Shown: positions 1 to 6,357, counted from the stretch's first letter. The stretch is 7,948 nt of DNA from Candidatus Sulfotelmatobacter sp. (GCA_030151135.1 JASLEQ010000195.1:1-7948), one strand, 5' to 3'. Notes: a model not told the origin generated them from the letters alone. A program made the numbers and translations.

Positions 1-1
1 G

Positions 2-2350
2 GCAGTCGGCCAGGTAATTCTCGATCAGCTGGAGAATGGACACCCCACATCGTCGGGATATACCGGTGCGGTATACATCCCGAGCGCAGCAAGTGCTTGC
101 CCGCCAGCCCCGGCGGCGGGTCCTGCCACCAACTGCAACCAATTGACGCAGGGTAGCTGGAGTGGCGGTTATCCCACAGGCAACGGATCAGCCAATCCGT
201 CGTGGAAGAGCATCTCGACCTCGAACTTCAACAGCTTCGTCGTGAATGGTCTAACTGGCGCGAAGAAGCTGCAGTTGCCATTTGTCCAATCCTCGAATTT
301 GCCCCCGGCAACGGCATCCGTTGACATTATTCGTCGTCCCCAAGCTAGCGATTCCACCTTGCTGACGAACTCGCGAATGTACACGAAAGCTGAGATTCGG
401 ATTCTGCTGGCCGACACAATTCAAGACCTGCATCCGGAACGATCGGCAAGCTCCCTGGATTCTGACGATGTGCAACTCGTCATGTACTCGTCGGGCGGGT
501 ATACGCAGCTCACCCAGGGACCAGGAGCCGGTAGCTACATGTATTATGCTCAAGCGACCAACGGTACCAATGGGTGGACGACACCAACCGTTAGCGGCTG
601 CACGAGTCCTTATCCTTTACACGGCGAAATCACCGGATCCAGCAAGTGTCAAGGCGTTTGGTTACGCGTGGAATATAAAGATGCGAACGATGCCTGGCAC
701 GGTGTGACGCGGGAGTGGTTGGGCTACGGCTTTGGCCGGTTTTATGACATGCCTCCTACGTCCCCGTGGCAAACGGGTAGCGCCTGCCCGTACTTAAGTG
801 CGGCACCGAAAATCACGACGGCATCAGGCGTTTCGCAGCTGAACCTTAACGGCGCGACATATCCCCTCGGCCAGTGTTACAACCCAATCAGCCCCGCGAT
901 TCTGATTCTCCAACAGCTGCAGGTGAACAAGGCGGCATCGGCAGCGTACGAAACGGATACAACGAACGGCAGTGGGACCGCCACGAATTGGATTCCCATT
1001 AACTTCTATGACTCGCGTGAAGGCGAGCCGCGGGACAATGGTGCCAGGGCAACGAACTACGCCACGAGCAGCAACCCCACGACTTACACGGCATGCGGGC
1101 CGGCCGGCGTGATGAATGCGGTGGAGCTGGACGCGGGCAATCTCTGGCTTTGGCTCCAGCACAGTGCTCCGTACACGGGGGGTCATGGCAACCTTGTGAA
1201 CAACACGGATCAGAGCGGCTACATTGTGTACTTCTCTGACCACCGTGGGATGATGCCCGACAGTCACGCACCCTACAATACGTTCTACAACCATCTTGCC
1301 GGGTCGTCAGGGCTGGAAGACGTTGTGAACTCCAGCTCATCTACCGGCGTGCAAGACAACGTCCTCGAGAATCCGGCGTACTACGGCTTCTCGCCCGAAG
1401 ACGTCAACGATGACAGCGCGCTCGACACGCAGGGCCAAACCTATATTGGTGCCGGCTTCAACCTGAGCTCGACCTATTACGGCAAGCCCTACTTCCCAAT
1501 ACCGGCGAATCCGGTGAACTCGAGTTCGAACCAGGCCAACTGCAACACCAGCAGCTACTCCGGCGGTACGGCAACGACCACGGTATACGTCGGATCCGGA
1601 AGCCCTCAAAACAACATGGTGACTGGCCCCCGTCACGTTCTCCGGCTAGTAGACGGCGGCATGGGGGGAGCCAGCGGCATAACTACTTATCTGCCGAATC
1701 CGGGATCGACCACCGCGTACGGAGATGGATTCAGCGTCGTTTCTGAAGAGCCCGTCTACGTTTTGGGCAACTACAACAGCGGACCGTCCGATCCTTTCTG
1801 GCCCAGCCAGAATAGCCCGGCCGGCGCCTTGCACTCAGCCGCCGCCATCATTGCGGATGCGGTCACGTTGTTATCGAACCCGCCGTCCGGACAGACTGCA
1901 CCGAACACGTACACTGGCTGGATGGATGCGGTCAGCTTCCTGGAACCGGGGCAGGTCGCCCCAAGCTGTGGTAGTTGCACGGATGGACGCAATGGCAACA
2001 CGAGCTATTACCGGGTAGCAATCGCCGCCGGGAAAAGCATTCCGTTCCCGCAACCATCGTGGGCAGGTCAGGACTTTGGTACCGACGGTGGTATGCACAA
2101 CTTCCTGCGTTACCTGGAGAACCGCGGCTACAACGGTGCCACGGTCAACTATGCAGGCTCACTCATCAGCATGTACTACTCGCAATATGCAACGGGCAAC
2201 TTCAAGTGTTGCAACGTTGTGTACGGCGCTCCACAACGTAACTACTTTTTCGACTCGCAGTTCCAGAACCCCAATAACTTGCCTCCTGGCACACCGATGT
2301 TCCAGGACGTCGTCAGCTTGAGCTATCACGAAAGCTACACTCCGCAGTAA
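2..2350 (+). CDS. PilX-like large pilus-associated/secreted protein, 5' end missing
   Basis: The frame is open from the window edge, so the N-terminus lies upstream; 782 residues are visible. An internal TTG at 143 has no reason to be the start, because coding-like sequence (AVGQVILDQLENGHP...) runs through it. The visible part is rich in Gly, Ser, Asn, Thr and Tyr, has scattered Cys (including SCGSC and KCC), and has no membrane segment, as expected of an exported protein. Near visible residue 125 is a segment of the form SRMYTKAEIRILLADT. The last 230 residues carry a pattern I associate with large PilX-N-terminal-domain proteins of Acidobacteriota and other phyla: GFSVVSEEPVYVLGNYN, then AAAIIADAVTLLS, GGMHNFLRYLEN, YAGSLISMYYS and LPPGTPMFQDVV. 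Known for the family: they lie with minor-pilin (PilV/PilW) genes. Inferred: a type IV pilus-associated surface protein. The N-terminal prepilin-like helix that would confirm this is outside the window. The frame is certain; the family call is moderate. Confidence 0.72.
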   Translation, partial: AVGQVILDQLENGHPTSSGYTGAVYIPSAASACPPAPAAGPATNCNQLTQGSWSGGYPTGNGSANPSWKSISTSNFNSFVVNGLTGAKKLQLPFVQSSNLPPATASVDIIRRPQASDSTLLTNSRMYTKAEIRILLADTIQDLHPERSASSLDSDDVQLVMYSSGGYTQLTQGPGAGSYMYYAQATNGTNGWTTPTVSGCTSPYPLHGEITGSSKCQGVWLRVEYKDANDAWHGVTREWLGYGFGRFYDMPPTSPWQTGSACPYLSAAPKITTASGVSQLNLNGATYPLGQCYNPISPAILILQQLQVNKAASAAYETDTTNGSGTATNWIPINFYDSREGEPRDNGARATNYATSSNPTTYTACGPAGVMNAVELDAGNLWLWLQHSAPYTGGHGNLVNNTDQSGYIVYFSDHRGMMPDSHAPYNTFYNHLAGSSGLEDVVNSSSSTGVQDNVLENPAYYGFSPEDVNDDSALDTQGQTYIGAGFNLSSTYYGKPYFPIPANPVNSSSNQANCNTSSYSGGTATTTVYVGSGSPQNNMVTGPRHVLRLVDGGMGGASGITTYLPNPGSTTAYGDGFSVVSEEPVYVLGNYNSGPSDPFWPSQNSPAGALHSAAAIIADAVTLLSNPPSGQTAPNTYTGWMDAVSFLEPGQVAPSCGSCTDGRNGNTSYYRVAIAAGKSIPFPQPSWAGQDFGTDGGMHNFLRYLENRGYNGATVNYAGSLISMYYSQYATGNFKCCNVVYGAPQRNYFFDSQFQNPNNLPPGTPMFQDVVSLSYHESYTPQ

Positions 2351-2366
2351 ACAAGTTGAAGTAACC

Positions 2367-2420
2367 TGCCCCGGTCTTGTTCTTCCTTACAGGGAGAAAA
2401 AGACCGGGGCATTTATTTTT
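2367..2420 (+). terminator. Intrinsic terminator of the PilX-like gene
   Basis: A perfect 12-bp inverted repeat (TGCCCCGGTCTT at 2367-2378, AAGACCGGGGCA at 2400-2411) encloses a 21-nt loop. It is followed directly by TTTATTTTT (2412-2420). It starts 16 nt after the stop codon. GC-rich stem plus U-tract is a textbook Rho-independent terminator. It separates the pilus-type gene from the DUF3179 gene, so the latter needs its own promoter. Confidence 0.93.
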
Positions 2421-2491
2421 AGTGACGTTTCTTCCGGGCTAATACATTCCGATTATGCCGCCCGCTTCATCTCTTCTGTAAAATCCATCTC

Positions 2492-2513
2492 CGTCGAGTT
2501 GTGGGACTCGACG
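2492..2513 (+). promoter_or_regulatory. Perfect hairpin in the leader of the DUF3179 gene
   Basis: CGTCGAGT (2492-2499) and ACTCGACG (2506-2513) form a perfect 8-bp stem with a 6-nt loop (TGTGGG). It ends 16 nt before the ATG at 2530. There is no U-tract, so it is not a terminator. It could be an RNA leader hairpin affecting translation or an inverted-repeat operator. A TAAAAT box at 2479-2484 would place a transcript start near 2491, exactly at the hairpin, but no -35 box is recognisable. The structure is directly visible; its function is unknown. Confidence 0.4.
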
Positions 2514-2529
2514 CGATCCCTCTCTTCTC

Positions 2530-3861
2530 ATGACAAAAGTTCGCTCGCGCATTTTCTGGGTTCTGCTCTCTGTTTTCGGAGTCGCCGGATTCGGCTCTTT
2601 CATGTTTCCGGCATTCGTGATTCGGCCGTTCACCCGTCAAAGCCCGCGAGGATTGTGGTGGGCGATGGCCGTCCGCCAGCGCGCGCCGATTGTCTCTCTT
2701 CTGTGTGCCATCGTGTGCATGATTCTGGTTTCCATTCTTTGGCCGAAGAGCAGCAGGTGGAGCAGGGGCGCTTTGTCGGTCATTATGGCTTTGGTGGTCG
2801 CTGCAGCCACAATGTCCCGCCTGAACTACTTCGAATGGATGTTTCACCCGGTCGATGCCCCGGAGTTCCTGTCAGAATCCTCCAGCAAGCTCGATAGCAA
2901 GGAAATGATCCTGGCCGTCACTTATGGCTCCGACGCGCGCGCTTATCCCATCAGCCAGATGGCCTACCATCACATCCTTAATGATGTTGTCGGTGGAGTG
3001 CCGATCGCCGTCACCTATTGAACGCTCTGTCATACGGGTCTCGTGTGGACCCGCACAGTGAATGGGAGAGTTCTGCATTTCTACCTTGCGGGCATTAATA
3101 ATCAGAATTTTTTGATGCGCGATAATGAGACCGGCACCTGGTGGCAGCAAATCACTGGAAAAGCCGTCTACGGGCCATTACGTGGCGCGGCACTCGATCT
3201 CGTACCTTACGACGAACTGAGCTATGGCGAGTGGAAGTCGGAAGTGCCGGAAGGTAAGGTGCTCGCTCCCGTTCCAAAATACGTGAAAGAGTACGACAGC
3301 AACTGGGAACCGGAAGTTCTGAAGCTTCCGGTCGTAATCAGTTTTCCGGGCACGGAACTGAAATCACGCGACGTGGTGGTTGGTCTCGAAGTCAGTGGTG
3401 CAAGCCGCGCCTATCCATGGGATGGACTCGTAAAGCAATCTCCCGTTATCGATCGAGTTCACGGCACGCCGCTGGTTATCGCGGTGGCGCCCGATGGGAC
3501 GTCGTTCCGCGTCTTCATCGCTCGAATTGACGGCAAAGATGCGGAGTTCTTTTTGAAACGCGATGCACCCGAATCAGCGACGCAGCCATCCGTGCCAGCC
3601 TCCGACCCCAATCAAGGGAGCGCCGCCGTGCCACCCGCCAGCGCACCCGACACGGCATCTGCTCCTCCCAAATCCAACCTGCCATCCCCAAAGCCGTGGC
3701 TGCTCATCGACAGCACGACAGGCAGCGAATGGAATTTTCAAGGCTGCGCAATCGCTGGGCCGTCCCAAGGCAAATGTCTGGATCGCGTCCCAGCGCTGAA
3801 GGATTATTGGTTCGACTGGCGCAACTACCATCCCGAGACGACGATTTACAAACGCCAATAG
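2530..3861 (+). CDS. Membrane-anchored DUF3179 protein, candidate selenoprotein (Sec164 at an in-frame TGA)
   Basis: Read through the TGA at 3019-3021, this is one 443-residue protein. Residues about 8-31, 53-71 and 80-98 are hydrophobic membrane segments; TM2 holds Cys59 and Cys63. The DUF3179 domain follows from about residue 103. It has two related halves, each with a RAYP motif (137-140, 293-296), and HHILND plus GGVPIAVTY run straight into position 164. Cys homologues, as I know them, read VTYCxxCxTG there; here it is VTY-TGA-T-L-C167-HTG. WWQQITGKAVYGPL and a C-terminal LDRVPALKDYWFDW are also family hallmarks. A Pro/Ala/Ser-rich linker (345-390) precedes the C-terminal segment with Cys406 and Cys416. 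DUF3179 has no firmly established reaction; a UxxC pair suggests thiol/selenol redox chemistry, probably outside the cytoplasm, although the positive-inside rule does not settle topology. The Shine-Dalgarno before ATG 2530 is weak. The 3' part has no credible start of its own (GTG 3043 lacks a Shine-Dalgarno). The alternative is a pseudogene broken by TGC/TGT to TGA. Confidence 0.75.
3019..3021 (+). other. In-frame TGA proposed to encode selenocysteine (Sec164)
   Basis: This is the only interruption between 2530 and 3861, and the phase is the same on both sides (3022 is exactly in frame). It replaces the first Cys of the conserved CxxC, giving a UxxC motif typical of redox selenoproteins. Cys codons TGC and TGT are one base from TGA, so a simple mutation or a base-call error remains possible. 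The position-specific coincidence and the hairpin downstream favour recoding. Confidence 0.7.
3027..3058 (+). promoter_or_regulatory. Candidate bacterial SECIS stem-loop
   Basis: Downstream of the TGA, CTGT (3027-3030) pairs with ACAG (3055-3058). Above a 4x1 internal loop, CGGGTC (3035-3040) pairs perfectly with GACCCG (3048-3053). The apical loop is TCGTGTG; allowing a U-G closing pair it becomes CGUGU, with G in its second position. The loop begins about 20 nt after the TGA. Bacterial SECIS elements lie inside the coding region just after UGA, with the apical loop roughly 16-37 nt away and a G early in the loop, so spacing and loop fit. The bulged U known from the E. coli fdhF element is not obvious. 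Inferred role: SelB binding site. Confidence 0.62.
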
Positions 3862-4043
3862 AAATGGGCTCATGCTTGTGTGATCAAGTTGGGAAGGATT
3901 GTGCCATCACTCCGTTCCTGCGAATACAGTCCCCGCTGTTCGGCTGCAATCGTCGCCGAACCGAATTCATCGAACAACCGAGCCGGAGATCTGGAGATGG
4001 CAGTCGAACCCGTCGCACTCCAATTTCGTCTAAACTTTGAAAA
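3862..4043 (+). other. Intergenic spacer without a recognisable gene
   Basis: I see no credible gene between the DUF3179 stop and the HAD gene. An imperfectly placed inverted repeat (GTTCGGC 3938-3944, GCCGAAC 3955-3961, 10-nt loop) has no U-tract, so it is at best a weak terminator. Short frames on both strands show no family pattern and no ribosome binding sites. Confidence 0.5.
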
Positions 4044-4061
4044 TATAATTTCAGTGGGAGG
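4044..4061 (+). promoter_or_regulatory. Possible -10 box plus strong Shine-Dalgarno for the HAD gene
   Basis: TATAAT at 4044-4049 matches the sigma70 -10 consensus exactly, inside an A/T-rich stretch. The 17-bp-spaced -35 position (4021-4026, CAATTT) is poor. GGGAGG at 4056-4061 is a strong Shine-Dalgarno 5 nt before the TTG at 4067, which fixes that start. If the -10 box is used, the transcript would begin near 4056, almost on the Shine-Dalgarno, which is unusually short. The ribosome site is convincing; the promoter is only possible. Confidence 0.45.
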
Positions 4062-4066
4062 GGTTC

Positions 4067-4678
4067 TTGTCCGCAATCCGTGCCATTTTCTGGGACGTTG
4101 GCGGTGTCCTGCTCACCAATGCATGGGACCACTCGCAGCGCACGCAGGCGCTGGAGCGGTTTCACATCGATCCAAAAGAATTTCACGACCGACATGAAAT
4201 GGTGGTGTCTTCGTTCGAGCGCGGAAAGATCAGCCTCGACGAGTACCTCGACCGAACCGTGTTCTTTTGCCCGCGCCCGTTCACGCGGAAAGAATTCCGT
4301 GACTCGATGCTCGCGCTGTCTCAGCCGCTTCCCGGCATGCTCGAATTCGCGCAGTCGCTGTCGAACACTGGAAACTACCTGATGGCCACAATCAACAACG
4401 AGTCCCGCGAATTGAACTACTACCGCATGGAGAAATTCGGGCTGCGAAAGATCTTCCGTCTCTTCTTCAGTTCATGTTTCGTCGGGCTTCGCAAGCCGGA
4501 AGCGGGCATCTACCGACTCGCGCTCGAAACCACGCAGATTCCGGCAGACGAATGTTGCTTCATCGATGACCGCTCGATCAACGTCGAAGCAGCCGTGCAG
4601 ATGGGAATGCATGGCATCGAAATCCACTCGCTGGAACAGCTAAAACAAAAATTGGAGGAACTGGGCGTCAACGGCTGA
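4067..4678 (+). CDS. HAD-superfamily hydrolase (HAD-IA, YihX-like)
   Basis: The 203-residue length is typical for a HAD hydrolase with an alpha-helical cap. Motif I is FWDVGGVLL with nucleophile Asp10; motif II is Thr108 in MATINNES; motif III is Lys143 in GLRKPEAGIY; motif IV is Asp167-Asp168 in CCFIDDRSINVEAA. The cap lies at about residues 18-85. The second Asp of the usual DxD is Gly12, as in several DxGG-type HAD-IA relatives, so the general acid/base is absent or supplied elsewhere. The substrate cannot be read from sequence; family members include sugar-phosphate phosphatases and the N-terminal domain of soluble epoxide hydrolases. The TTG start is forced: an in-frame TAA lies at 4046-4048 and no other usable start follows before it. 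No signal peptide is present, so it is cytoplasmic. It runs convergently toward the zinc-ribbon gene with a 41-bp gap. Confidence 0.9.
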   Translation: MSAIRAIFWDVGGVLLTNAWDHSQRTQALERFHIDPKEFHDRHEMVVSSFERGKISLDEYLDRTVFFCPRPFTRKEFRDSMLALSQPLPGMLEFAQSLSNTGNYLMATINNESRELNYYRMEKFGLRKIFRLFFSSCFVGLRKPEAGIYRLALETTQIPADECCFIDDRSINVEAAVQMGMHGIEIHSLEQLKQKLEELGVNG

Positions 4679-4719
4679 AGAGGGTGCGGTTTGGAGAGCG
4701 ACCGGAGTCGCGAGGAGAT

Positions 4720-5739
4720 CTACTTCTTTGCTATATTTCCTTTGCCGACGCTACCTGATGGAATATCAGATTCCAGCATCCCAAGCGTGAGATCGCTTGA
4801 CCAGCAATCCGCCGCGATTCTCCACTCGGTATTTATTTGTCTCTGCAAGACCCACAAATACTTTCCGCGGTCTTCCCTTCGTTTTCCAGTAGAGCTCGGG
4901 ATCAGGGCCTTGTACCGGCCTGCTTCGTACGCCATCTCTCCCGAGACATCAACCCGAAGTGGCTCAATTTCCACTTCTCCGAGCCCAGCATCCAGTGCAC
5001 CAAAGAAAAATTCGCGCACCGCCGCGGCTCCTCGGATCGGTGGACAATTCGATCTCATCACCAATCCATCCGGTAAATACAACTCAAGCAGATCATCGAG
5101 ATGCTTGGTGTTGCAGCCCAGCACCCATTCCTGGGTAATCGCACGAACAGCCGCTTCAGCACGGCTCAGATCGCCGCGCAATGCCATCGTAGTGGAGCGG
5201 ATCTTATCTTCGCGCGCCGCATCTCGCATCGGCTCTGAAGTACGCGAGTACGCCCCCTCTTGCGCGCCCGGAAAATAATGATGGTGATAGTGATGATGAT
5301 AATGATGCGTCTCATTCCCCGTGGGGCGCGTCATTGCGGCTCTGCCTGCGGGGTCCGCATATGGATCGGCTGGCGCGGGGGCAGTTGTCGACGCATTATG
5401 CCCAGCCTCTAATCGTTGTCGCGCAAGCTTATCAGCAGCGCCCAGCGCGGCACCGCACGAACCGCAGAACTTGTTTCCTTCCCGGTTGCGGTATCCGCAA
5501 GTCTTACATGGAACCCCGGTGCTATCGGCGGCGAATTCGCTTGAACCTGCCTCGGCATCCTGCTCCGCGGCGAATTTCTGCGCGGCATCCATCGCGGCGG
5601 CGATTGGATCGGTGGATCCTTCCAGATGCAGCTTGCCTTCTTTGAGACTGCGAAAAAAGTCGTCAAGATCGGAATTACCGGTCGAACTATCCGTTTGTTG
5701 AGGTTGCACCGCTGGTTTTTTTTCGCTTTTATTGGCCAC
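4720..5739 (-). CDS. Zinc ribbon, His/Tyr cluster and NTF2/SnoaL-like domain protein
   Basis: A 339-residue soluble protein with no signal peptide. A charged N-terminus (DLDDFFRSLKEGKLHLEG, residues 24-41) leads to a helical Ala-rich stretch. A zinc ribbon follows with ligands Cys78, Cys81, Cys92 and Cys95 (PCKTCG...FCGSCG). A Pro/Ala linker precedes a striking HHYHHHYHHHY cluster at 145-155. Residues about 176-312 form an NTF2-like (SnoaL/DUF4440-type) alpha+beta cone: a helix near 195-220, LYLPDGLVM, PIRGAAAVREFFFGAL, then strands ending in YLWVLQRQINTEWRIAADCW. Such domains bind small ligands or dimerise; catalysis is not evident. The His cluster plus the ribbon suggest metal binding (inference). 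The start is GTG at 5739 with only a weak Shine-Dalgarno. It lies 47 bp downstream of the TonB-domain gene on the same strand, so the two are probably co-transcribed. Confidence 0.82.
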   Translation of the reverse strand: MANKSEKKPAVQPQQTDSSTGNSDLDDFFRSLKEGKLHLEGSTDPIAAAMDAAQKFAAEQDAEAGSSEFAADSTGVPCKTCGYRNREGNKFCGSCGAALGAADKLARQRLEAGHNASTTAPAPADPYADPAGRAAMTRPTGNETHHYHHHYHHHYFPGAQEGAYSRTSEPMRDAAREDKIRSTTMALRGDLSRAEAAVRAITQEWVLGCNTKHLDDLLELYLPDGLVMRSNCPPIRGAAAVREFFFGALDAGLGEVEIEPLRVDVSGEMAYEAGRYKALIPSSTGKRREDRGKYLWVLQRQINTEWRIAADCWSSDLTLGMLESDIPSGSVGKGNIAKK

Positions 5740-5786
5740 GAATCAAGTACCCGCTGGACGATTCTAGCCCACCCATGTGGCAGATG

Positions 5787-6227
5787 CTATCGGCTGGAAA
5801 AAACGATCTTGCCTTCGGTTTCGGTGGGCACGCCGTTGCAGGTCGCTGGACGGTACCGCCACGCACGCACTGTCTGCAAAACGCGCCGGTCGCCAGTAAT
5901 TCCCGCGCTTTCCAGAATCAACGGGCTGTGTACCCTGCCATCTACTCCGATGATGAAACTCACTTTTACATTTCTACCATCTGCGCCGGGAGTAGACAGC
6001 GGATTGGGAGTCGTCAATGCTTCGGGGGCTTGAACGTTTTCGCACGCGGGACGCGAACTCACATGCGGAACATCCACGTACTGTGACGCGCGCCGCAGAG
6101 TGCGCGAAACCTGAAGGTCGCGTTTTTCCAACAAAGAGCTCGTCGACGGAACCACCTGCGTCGTCGCACTCAGTAAACTCGGAATACCCAATGCGAGCAA
6201 AGCAGCGAATTCTCGATATCGAAACAT
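5787..6227 (-). CDS. Secreted stand-alone TonB C-terminal-domain protein
   Basis: 146 residues. A signal peptide (MFRYREFAALLALGIPSLLSA, cleavage near residue 21) precedes a variable region and a TonB C-terminal-like domain at about 85-144. The domain has VKVSFIIGVDGRV, LILESAGITGDRRVLQTV, the hallmark AWRYRPATCNGVPTE, and a closing strand KIVFS. Cys62 and Cys130 could form a disulfide once exported. Classic TonB is longer, keeps its membrane anchor and has a Pro-rich spacer; both are missing here, so it cannot by itself couple to ExbB/ExbD as TonB does. Such short TonB-domain proteins are common in Acidobacteriota and their role is unclear; binding a receptor or envelope partner is inferred. 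The ATG start agrees with the signal peptide. A good promoter lies 46 bp upstream. Confidence 0.82.
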   Translation of the reverse strand: MFRYREFAALLALGIPSLLSATTQVVPSTSSLLEKRDLQVSRTLRRASQYVDVPHVSSRPACENVQAPEALTTPNPLSTPGADGRNVKVSFIIGVDGRVHSPLILESAGITGDRRVLQTVRAWRYRPATCNGVPTETEGKIVFSSR

Positions 6228-6251
6228 TGGTTATTCAGTCCACGCAAGGTT

Positions 6252-6263
6252 GTAGCGCGCTAC
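6252..6263. repeat. Perfect 12-bp palindrome at the transcript start of the TonB-domain gene
   Basis: GTAGCGCGCTAC is self-complementary. On the minus strand it lies about 10 nt downstream of the -10 box, near +3 to +14 of the predicted transcript. That position would suit a repressor operator. No matching second copy was seen in the window, so the role is speculative. Confidence 0.35.
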
Positions 6264-6272
6264 TGAGCCCAC

Positions 6273-6301
6273 AATCTAAAGTCCTACAACGGTTTTGTCA
6301 A
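6273..6301 (-). promoter_or_regulatory. Sigma70-type promoter of the TonB-domain/zinc-ribbon genes
   Basis: Read on the minus strand, TTGACA (6301-6296) is a perfect -35 box, followed after exactly 17 bp by TAGATT (6278-6273), a 4/6 match to the -10 box. Transcription would start near 6266, giving a leader of about 39 nt before the ATG at 6227. It is the best promoter in the window and would serve the TonB-domain gene and probably the zinc-ribbon gene behind it. Confidence 0.72.
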
Positions 6302-6357
6302 TAAGGACTTGCACGCAGTTCCTCATGTATAGCATTGCAAAATAGTGCACTGCGGTT

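Noticed and set aside
824..1294. Open frame on the minus strand opposite the PilX-like gene (156 codons)
   Set aside because: Arg/Val-rich translation with no family pattern; it is a shadow of the plus-strand coding sequence.
2447..2484. Promoter for the DUF3179 gene using the TAAAAT at 2479-2484
   Set aside because: No acceptable -35 box at 16-18 bp spacing; mentioned only as context for the leader hairpin.
3043..3861. A separate gene beginning at GTG 3043 after the TGA
   Set aside because: No Shine-Dalgarno precedes it, the start lies inside the hairpin loop, and it would begin in the middle of a conserved DUF3179 domain whose first half is in phase just upstream.
3984..4015. tRNA 3'-end-like fragment on the minus strand (GGGTTCGACT... 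CATCTCC)
   Set aside because: The T-arm stem does not pair properly, no acceptor partner or anticodon arm lies about 70 nt away, and the match is short enough to be chance. It is also not a tRNA-Sec.
4698..4711. Short hairpin (GCGAC/GTCGC) between the convergent HAD and zinc-ribbon genes as a terminator
   Set aside because: Only 5 bp and no U-tract on either strand; too weak to call.
4691..5278. Plus-strand open frame of 195 codons opposite the zinc-ribbon gene
   Set aside because: Ser/Arg-rich with no domain pattern, while the minus strand holds recognisable zinc-ribbon and NTF2-like sequence.
5272..5310. ATG/ATA-rich direct repeat (tgatgatgat-like tract)
   Set aside because: It is the reverse complement of the His/Tyr codon run in the zinc-ribbon gene, so it is explained by coding sequence.
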